DNA of 32,837 bases from CAZRUM01 sp964603435 (GCA_964603435.1 CAZRUM010000008.1:1-32837), one strand, 5' to 3'. Shown: positions 1 to 8,941, counted from the stretch's first letter. The notes: generated from the letters alone by a model not told the origin. Program-made: numbers and translations.

Positions 1-7
1 ACAGATA

Positions 8-36
8 ATAATAACATATTTTAGACTCTTTGTCAA
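8..36 (-). promoter_or_regulatory. Sigma-70-type promoter reading off the left edge
   Basis: Read on the minus strand, TTGACA (31-36) and TATTAT (8-13) are separated by exactly 17 nt. Transcription would start near position 1 and run left, out of the window, so the gene it serves is not visible. A perfect DnaA-box 9-mer, TTATCCACA, lies at 60-68 upstream of it. Confidence 0.7.
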
Positions 37-87
37 GTGATAACTGTTGATATCTGATTTTATCCACAGCTAAAAAATTTTTACATC

Positions 88-117
88 AAAAAAAATGGCT
101 TAAATAAGCCATTTTTT
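88..117 (-). terminator. Intrinsic terminator
   Basis: TGGCTTA (96-102) and TAAGCCA (105-111) form a stem flanked by A-runs and T-runs, so it can work on either strand. It lies downstream of the 1441-residue gene on the minus strand and may be a second-chance terminator after the hairpin at 123-151. Confidence 0.7.
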
Positions 118-122
118 GGACA

Positions 123-151
123 AAAAGACTACCTAGCTAAGGTAGTCTTTT
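123..151 (-). terminator. Intrinsic terminator of the 1441-residue gene
   Basis: A 12-bp stem (AAAAGACTACCT-like arm with AGGTAGTCTTTT) has a 5-nt loop at 135-139 and a U-tract on the minus-strand transcript. It lies 40 nt past the stop codon of the large coiled-coil gene. Confidence 0.75.
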
Positions 152-190
152 AAATTTTAATATCCTAAAAAATTATCTGATAAGCAATAA

Positions 191-3100
191 TTATTCCCCA
201 ACTATTTTTTTAGCTTCACCAATTATTCGGACATGTTGCCCCTCCATTTTGATCTTGGCTGGATATCTTTTGCCCCCATCTTCAACCATAAGTTGATCAC
301 CTTCCTTAGAAAACTTATATTTAGCATCATGGTGGAAATAATCTTTCTGATCGCCAGTATTAATAGTAATAAAGTGAGAGCCATTAACAAAAACAGTGTC
401 ACCAGAAGGTAAATTTATGGCTTTGGCATCTCCCAAATTCATTAACAATTGCTCTTCTTTTGTCAATTCAAGATTACCCCCTATCAAATCTGCCAACCTC
501 CCAGCTTCGTATAATTTTATCAATTCTGAATTTTTTGACAATCCCACTTCATTAGATACCGTTTGTTCATATAGTTCTTCTAATTTATTTTCCAAGCTTT
601 TCTTTATTTTTCCAGCAACCTCATCAGAAGTGTTTGTTTCTTTAATTATTTTCAAATAAAGATCTAAAGTAGTCTTAACAGATTCAAAAGCCTTAATTCC
701 TTCTTCGGTCGGGACAGTCGCATCCAACTCTTCTAGTGTTCCATTCTCTGTATCCTCTACTATTTCTGTATAGCCTGATTCATCTGGTTCGCTTTCCCCT
801 GACAGAGCAACTCCAGCACCGACCCCCGCACCACCCAAACCAAGAACAGTAGCTCCAATCGCAGTAGCTTTTTTATTTCCAGTTATTTTCTCTTTCAATC
901 CAGTGAGAAAACCCGGCTTTAACATTTCTTTTTCATCTTCCTTTAATCTCTTTGCTTCAGATTTTTCATCTTTCTTTTTCTTTTTTTCTTCAGCTTTTTT
1001 AACTTTTTCTTTTCTTTTTGCTTCAACCTTAGCTTTCTTTGCTTCCACTTTATCTACTACAACTGATTCTTCATCTTCATCTACAATATTTTCATCATCT
1101 GCTTCTCCCTCATAAAAACTAGGTCTCATAGTTCTAGGGTCTAGAGCTTCGCTATCACCCGGATCAACCCCTACTCTCGGCTTATCAATCTTATCCACAA
1201 CACCAGAAACCTTACCAGCTACATTATCTTTCAATCTGGTACGAAAATTAGCTTTTTCTTTAGCTGAACCAGCTGAGGTTGAAGTTGTTACTTTTGGATT
1301 TTTTTTCGTTGTACTACTTTCAGCTTTTTGTTGATAAAAATTATCTTTCTTAACCTTGCCTTCTCTAGTCACTACTTTATTCTCAGTCTCTATTTTCTTC
1401 TTTGTCTCTCTAATTTGTTGAGCTAAAGTAACACGTTTTTCATTTAAAACTACCAATTCAGCATTTATTTCCTTTTCTTTCTTGGTTTCATCCAAAGGCC
1501 ACTCCCCACCAGACTTCATATATTTTTTGACTTTCTTCTGATCAGCCTTACTCAATTCTAAATTCGCAAGATAATCAAATTTCTCTTGTTCTTTATCAAG
1601 ATAAGTCTTGTTAGCTTCATGCCATTGATTTCTTAGATTTTTCAAAATTCCATTGTTATCTACAGCTGGTTCTTTATCCACCACAGGTTCAGCTACTGGT
1701 TCTACTGATGCGACAGGTTCAACTGGCTTTGGTTTTGGCTCAACGGGTTCTACTGGTGCGACAGGTTCAACTGGCTTTGGTTTTGGCTCAACGGGTTCTA
1801 CTGGTGCGACAGGTTCAACTAGTTTATCTTCCTCACCTACAACAGAAGAATCTGCAGAATCTCCTTCGACATTGCCACCATATCTGAAATACTTACCCAC
1901 TTTTTCAAATTCACCCTCTGATAATAGTCTTAATGCGCCACTACCATCTTCAAACACAAGTTCCCGGTGAGTGCCTTTGCCATTTTTATTTTTTACTGGT
2001 TTTTCTCCTACCAGCACAAGCTGAATTTCTTTTTTCTTACCACTACCTTTATTTTCATCATAAAAAAATATATCCTCTTGTTCTACTTTACGTCCAGCTA
2101 TTTCATATTCACGAGTGAATTCCACAACCCCTTCTCCTTCATCTGCTGATGGAATATCAATTCCTACTAGCTCTGCCGGTGCTGAATCTGACCCTACAGT
2201 AACAGGAGGTTCTACTGGTGCGATAGGTTCAGCTAATTTTTCTACTGGCATAGAATCTGTATTTAATTTTAAATCTCCACTTGTTAATTTTTTATCCCAG
2301 TCCTTTTCCATAATTGAAAATCCTTCTCCAACATTATATTTAAATTTCAAAACTATTTCACCCAACATGTCACTTACACCCGTCACTTCACATTTTCTAG
2401 GATCTTCCGAATCTTTCGCAAAGATAAATTTATCACCTACACCAACTTGGTGATCACCTACTTTAAATTTTTCCCACAATTCTGTCTTGTCTGTTTCAAC
2501 TGTGCCTGATCTAGTATCTGGTACTTTTTCTATCTTTTTTGCAGTTGGTTTTTCCCAAGAAAACTGCTTTTCTTTTCCATTACCATCCCAGTCTGACACA
2601 GAAATAACATACTCATCTACAGACCCACCACTTGTCGTCACAAAATAATAACTAGGAACCTTTTCTGGATTCTTAATACCATCAAATGTGACTTCCACAG
2701 ATTCTCCCTTTGGATCATTAAACCACAGCTTTTGACCAACTTTTATGTCTTTACCAGCTAAAACAGGAATACGCTCTAATAATTCTTTATTTATTTCTGT
2801 TCTTTTAGTAGCTTCCTGCAAAAAAACAGAATAATCTTCTTTTATATCAGACATAGTCTTTTTGAAAGAAACTATAACATCTCCCAGAGAAAGTTTATCC
2901 TCAGTTTTTGTATTTTTACCCACAAACTCTTTTACAATTTGTTTCAAAATACCTACTTTTTCATCTAGACCTTCCATGTCACCCTGTGCTAATTCCTGAA
3001 CATCTTGCAAAATATTTTTCAATTCTTTTTTAAGATCTTTTTTAAGTTTAATTTTATCCAAACCACTCACCCGTTCTTCTAATTTGGAAAATTCTGCTAC

Positions 3101-4516
3101 AAAAAATCCTAGCTCATCTAATGAATCTTCCTTTTCAACATTCTGAGTCTCCCCTGCTTGAGGGTCCACAACTTCTTCTGGAACAGCTACTTCAGGTACT
3201 GGTGGTTTCTGTGGTGGCCCCACCGACTCTCCTGGAGAAGGAATTGATTCATCACTTACTAACGTATCACCCTCCCCTGCAACTCCATCTTTCTGTCTCT
3301 GTTGAATTTTTTCTTCTACGATTTTAAGAAGTTTATCATAAACTTCTATTAAAAGAAGATCTTCCCCACATCTTCTAAAAGTATTTTCTACCACTTCGGC
3401 ACCCTGCCGGGTCAAGTCTCCTTTTTTAGCAGACCGCTCCAATTCTCCAAACTCGCCATGGTTTTTTCCACTTCCGTACAATAAATCTTCAGCAGCTTTT
3501 TTTCTTTTTTCTAAGCCTTGTTTTACAATTTCTAAACCTCCTCTTTCCAAAGTTTTATAATTGGAATCACTTACACTATCATATTGTAATATATTTTCAA
3601 TTAGAACATTAATCCCTTTTTTAATTTCTTTTAGATCTTTATATAAAGAATTATCAAAACTACCTGCTCCCATTTTACTAAAAAACTCCCTAGCTTTTCC
3701 TTCAAAACTCTGTGCTATTTGATCTTCTTCACCTTCCATTTCCCCTCTTATTTCTTTAACCATTTCTGGCTCAACTCTTCTTTCTTTATCTTTTTCAATT
3801 ATGTCCTGAAGGATTTTACTATATATAGCATTTTCAACCACAACCTTCTTGTATTTTGCCAAAAGACGATCTCTTTCTTCATCTCCGGGGTATTCATTAG
3901 GCTGTTTTATTTCTTGACGTAAAAGAAATTTATATTTTATTTCTACATCAAACAATTCTTTTCCCTTTTTAGATTTTTTTTCTCTTACATAATAAATTGC
4001 TTCTTCCAAATCATCTTCAGCTAATAATTTCTTCAATTCTTCATCACCAAAAACACCCTCAACAATATCTGAAAAACCAGTAGAAAGCTCTCTATTGGCA
4101 AACTCCTGTTTACTTGGATTAAATCCTTCGCCCTTTAAAGAATCAAAAATTGACTCGTCTGCAGATGCCAAAACACCATCTACCAAATCTTTTTCACTTT
4201 CCAAAATTTCTTTTTTTGAAGATTCATAAACACCCGAGGTATCTTCAACACTTTCCACATCAGACTTCAAATCTTCCATCTTAGCAAGTACTGATGCAAT
4301 CTTATCTTTTATTTCTTCTATATCCACACCGCCTTCCTGCAACATAGAAATTTCTGGTTCAATTTGGGCTCTAAATTTATCTGGTAATCTATTTACTGTC
4401 TCCGAAATTTCCGCTAACATTTCTTTGAGTTCTACACCCTCTTTCTCCCCCAGATTTTTCTCAGAAAATTTCAAGAATTCTCTTAGATAAAATAATTGTG
4501 GATGTTTTTCAGACAT
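191..4516 (-). CDS. Giant coiled-coil protein with one C-terminal membrane span
   Basis: No family is recognised for this 1441-residue protein. Residues 1-560 are highly charged and predicted helical/coiled coil. Three diverged beta-rich modules follow at about 580-642, 680-745 and 800-877, sharing a pattern of V-x-V-G-D/Q-K-x-F/W-F, then hydrophobic strands, then a D-W-D-K-like end. A Pro-Val-Glu-Lys spacer with 16-residue repeats lies at about 899-939. A second coiled coil and a very Lys/Glu-rich stretch run to about 1200. A Gly/Ala-rich hydrophobic segment (about 1216-1240) looks like a membrane span, leaving a C-terminal domain of about 200 residues. The Lys-rich flank before the span suggests the long N-terminal part is cytoplasmic (inference). 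A small coiled-coil gene precedes it with a 3-nt gap, so the two are probably co-transcribed. A cytoskeletal or envelope-anchoring role is possible but unproven. Confidence 0.85.
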   Translation of the reverse strand: MSEKHPQLFYLREFLKFSEKNLGEKEGVELKEMLAEISETVNRLPDKFRAQIEPEISMLQEGGVDIEEIKDKIASVLAKMEDLKSDVESVEDTSGVYESSKKEILESEKDLVDGVLASADESIFDSLKGEGFNPSKQEFANRELSTGFSDIVEGVFGDEELKKLLAEDDLEEAIYYVREKKSKKGKELFDVEIKYKFLLRQEIKQPNEYPGDEERDRLLAKYKKVVVENAIYSKILQDIIEKDKERRVEPEMVKEIRGEMEGEEDQIAQSFEGKAREFFSKMGAGSFDNSLYKDLKEIKKGINVLIENILQYDSVSDSNYKTLERGGLEIVKQGLEKRKKAAEDLLYGSGKNHGEFGELERSAKKGDLTRQGAEVVENTFRRCGEDLLLIEVYDKLLKIVEEKIQQRQKDGVAGEGDTLVSDESIPSPGESVGPPQKPPVPEVAVPEEVVDPQAGETQNVEKEDSLDELGFFVAEFSKLEERVSGLDKIKLKKDLKKELKNILQDVQELAQGDMEGLDEKVGILKQIVKEFVGKNTKTEDKLSLGDVIVSFKKTMSDIKEDYSVFLQEATKRTEINKELLERIPVLAGKDIKVGQKLWFNDPKGESVEVTFDGIKNPEKVPSYYFVTTSGGSVDEYVISVSDWDGNGKEKQFSWEKPTAKKIEKVPDTRSGTVETDKTELWEKFKVGDHQVGVGDKFIFAKDSEDPRKCEVTGVSDMLGEIVLKFKYNVGEGFSIMEKDWDKKLTSGDLKLNTDSMPVEKLAEPIAPVEPPVTVGSDSAPAELVGIDIPSADEGEGVVEFTREYEIAGRKVEQEDIFFYDENKGSGKKKEIQLVLVGEKPVKNKNGKGTHRELVFEDGSGALRLLSEGEFEKVGKYFRYGGNVEGDSADSSVVGEEDKLVEPVAPVEPVEPKPKPVEPVAPVEPVEPKPKPVEPVASVEPVAEPVVDKEPAVDNNGILKNLRNQWHEANKTYLDKEQEKFDYLANLELSKADQKKVKKYMKSGGEWPLDETKKEKEINAELVVLNEKRVTLAQQIRETKKKIETENKVVTREGKVKKDNFYQQKAESSTTKKNPKVTTSTSAGSAKEKANFRTRLKDNVAGKVSGVVDKIDKPRVGVDPGDSEALDPRTMRPSFYEGEADDENIVDEDEESVVVDKVEAKKAKVEAKRKEKVKKAEEKKKKKDEKSEAKRLKEDEKEMLKPGFLTGLKEKITGNKKATAIGATVLGLGGAGVGAGVALSGESEPDESGYTEIVEDTENGTLEELDATVPTEEGIKAFESVKTTLDLYLKIIKETNTSDEVAGKIKKSLENKLEELYEQTVSNEVGLSKNSELIKLYEAGRLADLIGGNLELTKEEQLLMNLGDAKAINLPSGDTVFVNGSHFITINTGDQKDYFHHDAKYKFSKEGDQLMVEDGGKRYPAKIKMEGQHVRIIGEAKKIVGE
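1698..1821 (-). repeat. 48-bp in-frame tandem repeat (Pro-Val-Glu spacer)
   Basis: Two near-identical 48-nt units (1721-1768 and 1769-1816) plus a diverged partial unit at 1698-1720 encode EPVAPVEPVEPKPKPV-type 16-residue repeats. DNA-level identity points to recent duplication. Copy number probably varies between strains. Confidence 0.9.
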
Positions 4517-4519
4517 ATT

Positions 4520-4702
4520 TTATGAATTTAATATTTTTTCTAAAGTTTGTTTAATTTTTTTCTTGTCATTTTTTTGCAAGACCTTACCTTTTAATTTTCC
4601 CACTTCTGATTCTATTTTATCCATCTCACCCAAAATTTCTTGATATCTTTTTATAAGATCAATATATTTTTGTCTATTTTTATCTTGCTTTTTGACAGGC
4701 AT
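4520..4702 (-). CDS. Small coiled-coil protein, unknown
   Basis: This 60-residue, Lys/Glu/Gln-rich protein is predicted to be helical almost throughout, with no membrane span or cysteine. It ends 3 nt before the start of the 1441-residue coiled-coil gene and begins 7 nt after the Wzz-like gene, so all three are probably in one transcript. It could be a partner of the large coiled-coil protein (inference from position only). No homologue is recognised. Confidence 0.7.
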   Translation of the reverse strand: MPVKKQDKNRQKYIDLIKRYQEILGEMDKIESEVGKLKGKVLQKNDKKKIKQTLEKILNS

Positions 4703-4709
4703 AATCTAT

Positions 4710-5315
4710 TTATTTTTTCACCACCACAAAACCCATTAGCAAACCACCAACTAAAAACCCTAAAATCATATTGGTGAACAAATTTGGTCTAGCAGGAAAT
4801 CTTGTCACCACCGGTTCATTGACAACCTTTATAGTCACATCTCCACCCACATACTGCCAACCCTGAGATGCCATAGCACTAGCTGTAGCCCCAGCATACT
4901 CTTTGGCCTGAGCTGGATCTATGTGATAAGCAGAGATATTCAAAACTCCAGTACCATAGACGACCGAAGTCTTAACAGCTTCTTGCCATTCTTTACGTTT
5001 TTTTCTTTCTGTCAATTTTTCAAATTTGGTTTTATCCAAATCAAACCCTGGTTGTTCTAAGACTTTTTTATAAAAATCATCTGTTTTTACTATTTGTACT
5101 AGGTTCTCCCCTATTCGCTCGGCTGATTTTACTACTGTATAAGGATCAACCCCGTAACGAGATTTTGAAATAATCAAAACCTGTGCGTCAGCTCGGTATT
5201 CACGAGGAAAAAACAAACTGACAATCAAAGATAACATTGCCACTAAGATACCGACAAAAATAATTAATTTATAACGTCTTCTAATTACCTCCAAAGGTGT
5301 ATTGTTGAGAAACAT
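4710..5315 (-). CDS. Wzz/chain-length-determinant-like membrane protein
   Basis: This 201-residue protein has the layout of polysaccharide co-polymerases. A short cytoplasmic N-terminus is followed by a membrane span at about 17-38. Next comes an extracytoplasmic domain with the ReYrAdAqvlI-like strand typical of Wzz, then a second span at about 181-198 preceded by the Pro-rich P-x-R-P-N motif (near 175-178). Wzz proteins control chain length or export of surface polysaccharides. It lacks a fused tyrosine-kinase domain and is short for the family. No glycosyltransferase genes are next to it; it begins a run leading to the coiled-coil proteins. The family call is fairly safe. The substrate is unknown. 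Confidence 0.8.
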   Translation of the reverse strand: MFLNNTPLEVIRRRYKLIIFVGILVAMLSLIVSLFFPREYRADAQVLIISKSRYGVDPYTVVKSAERIGENLVQIVKTDDFYKKVLEQPGFDLDKTKFEKLTERKKRKEWQEAVKTSVVYGTGVLNISAYHIDPAQAKEYAGATASAMASQGWQYVGGDVTIKVVNEPVVTRFPARPNLFTNMILGFLVGGLLMGFVVVKK

Positions 5316-5328
5316 ATATTTATATTAT

Positions 5329-5466
5329 TAATTCTGAGCGAACGAAGGGAGCCGAAGAATCCCGTTGTCTACTCAATTATTTTTGATTTAAAGTAAAACT
5401 ATTTTTATCATGTAATTCTGAACCCACCTTCATTATTCATAACCACGGGATCCTTCACAACTTTTA
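5329..5466. repeat. REP/MITE-like intergenic repeat pair
   Basis: This gene-free stretch holds ATTCTGAG...CGAAGAATCCCG (5331-5363) and, further on, ATTCTGAACC...GGGATCCTTCAC (5417-5456). Related sequences flank pyk at 18751-18906 and occur near 29010-29260. The general form (attctga...gaatccc) is a dispersed repeat that I recall from many bacterial genomes. Confidence 0.65.
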
Positions 5467-5477
5467 GTGCTCAGGAT

Positions 5478-6560
5478 TTAGTTTATTGGAACATTTTCTT
5501 TATTAACTGTCAAGTCTATTTCCTCTCCATCACGCCAGACCAAAACCTTGAACTCATCTCCTACCAACCACATTTGCCTTGAAAGATTTTTTTCATCAAC
5601 TACTTCACCATCTATTTTTAAAACTATATCTCCAACTTTAATCTCAGAATTTTTTGATTGTATTGTATAAATTTTATTAATATAAAAACCACTGACAACC
5701 TTATTATTTTCATCAAAAGTTTTTACAAAATAACCATTCCAAGGTACATTTTTATAAACCAACTTACCTGACTCAAGTAAAGATGAAACCTGATTTTCAA
5801 TCAACCAACTAAAAGCAACTAAATTATTTTCATCCATTAATCCAACCAGATTACCATTATTGTCCAATAATATATCACCAGGAATAATCTCTTCACTAAA
5901 TTTCCACGAAAAAGATGGTTGATAAATGTATCTCGAAACAGCTGAACTTCTAGCTGTAAAATCTTTTACTACAACTTGTGACCATTTATCTTTATTCAGA
6001 CTCCAAACAGTTGAATTGATACCAAAATCTTTTGGATTAGCAAAAGATACCACTCTCAAGCCATTGGCTTCAATTTTTAAATAATAAACTTGGGCTAACT
6101 TATCATAGATTAAATTTTCTAAATCATAACTAACATTTTGATAATCTAAAATTTCCCAATATTTTTGCTCCCCAGAAATAAAATCTGGCAAAGAAATCAC
6201 TGCCCAGCCATCGGAACTTATTATTGTAGCTTGAGCCACTACTGCATCTTCCCTATAAATATTATCTTCTACTTGTTTTCTTCTGTCATAAATAGTAAGC
6301 AATCTTTGTTCGAATTGTTTTTTCAACAAACTGTCTGGTCTAGCATTCCAAATATTTTGATTATTGACATCTTGCACAGTAAAATCCACTTGCTCAAAAC
6401 TCGGCATAAGCCAAGATGACACCATTACAGCCGAAGTACCTCCTGCAACAAAAGCAAACACAGCAAATAATAAAATCCACTTAATATTTTGTAAACGATA
6501 ATAAGTATCTACACGACAGGCTTTGTTTGGTAAATGTGGTGCATCTTTATTCATATCCAT
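5478..6560 (-). CDS. HtrA-fold pseudoprotease with PDZ domain, membrane-anchored
   Basis: This 360-residue protein has an N-terminal cytoplasmic tail and a membrane span at about 27-51. A trypsin-fold domain follows at about 105-260, then a PDZ domain at about 268-355 (KVGDIVLKIDGEVV at 308-321). The layout matches DegP/HtrA family proteins, but the catalytic residues appear to be gone. The His-loop equivalent (TIISSDGWAVISLPDF, 112-127) has Pro125 where His is expected. The Asp strand (QVYYLKI, 157-163) begins with Gln. The GNSGGP loop reads IIPGDILLD (225-233), with Pro at the Ser position. It is therefore probably a scaffold, sensor or chaperone rather than a protease. It overlaps the upstream membrane-protein gene by 10 nt, implying translational coupling. 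Loss of the triad is inferred from hand alignment. Confidence 0.8.
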   Translation of the reverse strand: MDMNKDAPHLPNKACRVDTYYRLQNIKWILLFAVFAFVAGGTSAVMVSSWLMPSFEQVDFTVQDVNNQNIWNARPDSLLKKQFEQRLLTIYDRRKQVEDNIYREDAVVAQATIISSDGWAVISLPDFISGEQKYWEILDYQNVSYDLENLIYDKLAQVYYLKIEANGLRVVSFANPKDFGINSTVWSLNKDKWSQVVVKDFTARSSAVSRYIYQPSFSWKFSEEIIPGDILLDNNGNLVGLMDENNLVAFSWLIENQVSSLLESGKLVYKNVPWNGYFVKTFDENNKVVSGFYINKIYTIQSKNSEIKVGDIVLKIDGEVVDEKNLSRQMWLVGDEFKVLVWRDGEEIDLTVNKENVPIN

Positions 6561-7327
6561 CTAACAATAAAAAATAAAATTAAAAAATTAAAAAATAAAT
6601 TAGTTAATAAAAAATATAGTTGTTTTTTCCAGATTATTCCTTTGGGGCTAAAATGAAAACGGACGAACAACTGTATAATAAACCACAACCAAGCCACCAA
6701 AAAACCCAACACCAGATATCCCAATGGTAACAAATGTATCACCCAAATAAACTCAAAACTAATTAATCCTAAAAGTATTCCCCACAAAACTAACTTTGGT
6801 TTTTCAATTTTGTAATACATCTGCCATATAAAAATAGCTCCGAAAACGCAGACGACACTACCAAACAAAGCTAATAGTACAAAAGGAATCCCCGGAAAAA
6901 ATAAGGAAACAGCAAACAAAATTGTCAAAAGTGCATAGACATCAAATACCCATAGCATCATCTTTATACGACGAATAGGTTTTTGCTGAAATGATAGACT
7001 CTGGTTGGTACGGTGTAGCTTTAGAAAAAGCATACCAATAAATGCCACACAAAGCAATAACAGTAGCCAGCGCAACAAATTCCACTCCACCAACAAAATT
7101 AGACCTGTAATTGACACAACTGTCGTTATCATCATAACAATATCCACCACAAAGTTCTCTGTCTTGGAATAAAAACGAAAATACAACCACAGCAAGCTAG
7201 CTATCCACAAAATTAATATAAGCAAAAACAACCACCAAATGGAAAAAGATATTATCAAAACAAGACTAACAAAAGTAGATAAACAAGCTAGAAAAGTAAC
7301 TAGATAACGTCTTAATCCTAATAGCAT
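6551..7327 (-). CDS. Polytopic membrane protein, unknown
   Basis: This 258-residue protein is almost entirely hydrophobic, with about eight or nine predicted membrane spans (for example 8-28, 31-51, 61-80, 85-103, 146-170, 178-195, 198-220, 236-256). A positively charged loop around 104-125 (KLHRTNQ...KPIRRIK) is probably cytoplasmic. No conserved catalytic motif is visible. It begins 6 nt after the upstream single-span gene and its 3' end overlaps the HtrA-like gene by 10 nt. The three are likely one operon, and this protein may be a membrane partner of the pseudoprotease (inference). Confidence 0.75.
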   Translation of the reverse strand: MLLGLRRYLVTFLACLSTFVSLVLIISFSIWWLFLLILILWIASLLWLYFRFYSKTENFVVDIVMMITTVVSITGLILLVEWNLLRWLLLLLCVAFIGMLFLKLHRTNQSLSFQQKPIRRIKMMLWVFDVYALLTILFAVSLFFPGIPFVLLALFGSVVCVFGAIFIWQMYYKIEKPKLVLWGILLGLISFEFIWVIHLLPLGYLVLGFLVAWLWFIIQLFVRFHFSPKGIIWKKQLYFLLTNLFFNFLILFFIVRWI

Positions 7328-7333
7328 ATTTTA

Positions 7334-7753
7334 TTATTCAACTAACGACAAACTGTTTAACAACTCTAGAACTTTTATCTTTGTTTCTTCTATATCCAAA
7401 TTTTGATTTTTTAAATCAGCCAAAGCAAACAAAGTTTGAAGATGAACATCTCTATTATTTTCTGGAACACGTACGTTAAACAAAAAATCTTCAACTTCAG
7501 TATACAATTCGGAAATATCATCTTCATCAATTATCTCCAACTTCATATCTTCTATGGCTCGCGTATAATTTGCCCCGACTGCCAAAATCTTTTCCTGCAT
7601 TTCTACTTTGTAGTTTATATTTTTATTTTCTGACTTCTCAACTTTATTTAACAGAGAAATAAGCAAATAACCCACAGCGATAATGATTGCTAAGGCAATA
7701 ATTCCAAACACTATTAGAATAGGATCAATTTTGTTCTTTTTTGTCCAAAACAT
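7334..7753 (-). CDS. Single-span membrane protein, unknown
   Basis: The ATG start at 7753 (MFWTKKNK) gives 139 residues; a GTG five codons earlier (7768) is possible. A short basic N-terminus is followed by one strong membrane span (about 11-35) and a soluble acidic domain of about 100 residues that looks helical. No family is recognised. The start lies inside the 3' end of the AI-2E transporter gene (overlap 29 nt), so translation is probably coupled. Confidence 0.7.
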   Translation of the reverse strand: MFWTKKNKIDPILIVFGIIALAIIIAVGYLLISLLNKVEKSENKNINYKVEMQEKILAVGANYTRAIEDMKLEIIDEDDISELYTEVEDFLFNVRVPENNRDVHLQTLFALADLKNQNLDIEETKIKVLELLNSLSLVE

Positions 7754-8774
7754 CTTGTAAAAATACACTTAACGCTGTTGCTACCGGAATAGCAATAAGC
7801 GCCCCAAGGACCCCAGCCAATTTGACACCTGCCAAAAGAGCTAAAATGCTAATGATCGGATTGAGACCGACTGCTTTTTGCATCACCTTGGGTACCAGTA
7901 AATGATTTTCCAATTGCTGGATAACCACATACATAATTAAAACAAAAATTAATTTTATAAATCCACCAGCACCAAACGCCAAAAACAAAGCTGGGATAGC
8001 TGCCATGACAGGACCAATGTAGGGTACAAATTCAAACAAAGCAGCGAGTAACCCCAACACGGCTGCATATTTTATTCCTAAAATTGAAAGACCTATAAAA
8101 ACTAATAAACCAATAATCAAACTAAGTAGTATCTGTCCACGTAACCAAGCTCCTAGCTTATTACGAATTTTATTCATTAGCTGTGAACACCAAGGTATAT
8201 ACTTATCAGGTAAAACAGAACGTAAGATTTTTTTCAAAGGATCTTCCTGCACCACCATATAAAATGTCATAACGAGAACCAACACCAAAGAAAATACTCC
8301 ACCAAAAAAACCAGTAATAGTAGAAAAAACACCCGACAAAGTATTACTTACTCCACCGGAAACTGCGGGGGTCGACTCCGCCGACGGCACACCATAACCA
8401 GACAAAGTATTTTGAATATTTTGAGCACCCTCTAAAAATTTTTGATAAAAATGATTATCTTGTAAATTTACCCATGACTGCCCTATTTTTTCTACCAGCT
8501 GTGGCAAATCGTGAGAAATGATAGGTGTAAGTAAAACAATAGCCAAAGCAACTAAACCAAATAAAATTAAATATATAACAATCACTGCCAAAGCCCGAGG
8601 AATTTTCTTGCTCTGAAACCAATTGGCAAATGGATCAATCAGAGCCGTCAAGATAAGAGCCACAAATAAAAGCAGTAAAATGTCTGAAAATAGGTACACT
8701 AAATAGGCACCTAACAAAATAGCCAGGACCTTCAAAACAGACATAGTACTGATATGGATTTTTAAATCTTCCAT
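7725..8774 (-). CDS. AI-2E family transporter (UPF0118/PerM-like)
   Basis: This membrane protein of about 349 residues has the family's layout. Paired N-terminal spans are followed by the DPxANWFQSKKIPRALAVI loop, an extracytoplasmic helical region, and C-terminal spans with the FEFVPYIGPVMAAIPALFLA signature and the ENHLLVPKVMQKAVGLNPIISILALLAG motif. Members export or exchange small solutes (autoinducer-2 in some, Na+/H+ antiport in others), and the substrate cannot be told from sequence. I prefer the ATG at 8774; a TTG two codons upstream is also in frame. It is the first gene of a minus-strand run continuing to 191. Confidence 0.92.
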   Translation of the reverse strand: MEDLKIHISTMSVLKVLAILLGAYLVYLFSDILLLLFVALILTALIDPFANWFQSKKIPRALAVIVIYLILFGLVALAIVLLTPIISHDLPQLVEKIGQSWVNLQDNHFYQKFLEGAQNIQNTLSGYGVPSAESTPAVSGGVSNTLSGVFSTITGFFGGVFSLVLVLVMTFYMVVQEDPLKKILRSVLPDKYIPWCSQLMNKIRNKLGAWLRGQILLSLIIGLLVFIGLSILGIKYAAVLGLLAALFEFVPYIGPVMAAIPALFLAFGAGGFIKLIFVLIMYVVIQQLENHLLVPKVMQKAVGLNPIISILALLAGVKLAGVLGALIAIPVATALSVFLQDVLDKKEQN

Positions 8775-8885
8775 AACCAATGATATTAACTCTAATGTAA
8801 AGTAAAATCCCCTTTTTGAGGTAAATCTTGGTATTTTAAACCACCCTCTCGTCCCGTACCGAGGTACGAGGTCGGGATAAGATAC

Positions 8886-8914
8886 TTGAAAAATTGTTGT
8901 AAATATTATACACT
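8886..8914 (+). promoter_or_regulatory. Possible promoter for smpB-ssrA
   Basis: TTGAAA (8886-8891), a 17-nt spacer and TACACT (8909-8914) precede smpB. The -10 is weak. The 260-nt gap to 8780 also contains a GC-rich palindromic stretch at 8849-8878 (CCCGTACCGAGGTACGAGG) and phrase-like repeats at 8942-9013. Confidence 0.4.
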
Positions 8915-8941
8915 ATTTACGTTAGCAAAGCAAAAATAATA

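Noticed and set aside
1190..1200. Second DnaA-box-like TTATCCACA at about 1191
   Set aside because: It lies in coding sequence for Val-Asp-Lys in the large gene and is likely chance.
1698..1821. CRISPR-like direct repeats
   Set aside because: The repeat is in frame and contiguous, with no spacers. No CRISPR array or cas gene is seen anywhere in the window.
1653..1970. 105-residue plus-strand Gly/Ser/Thr repeat frame
   Set aside because: It is the antisense reading of the Pro-Val-Glu repeat in the giant coiled-coil gene.
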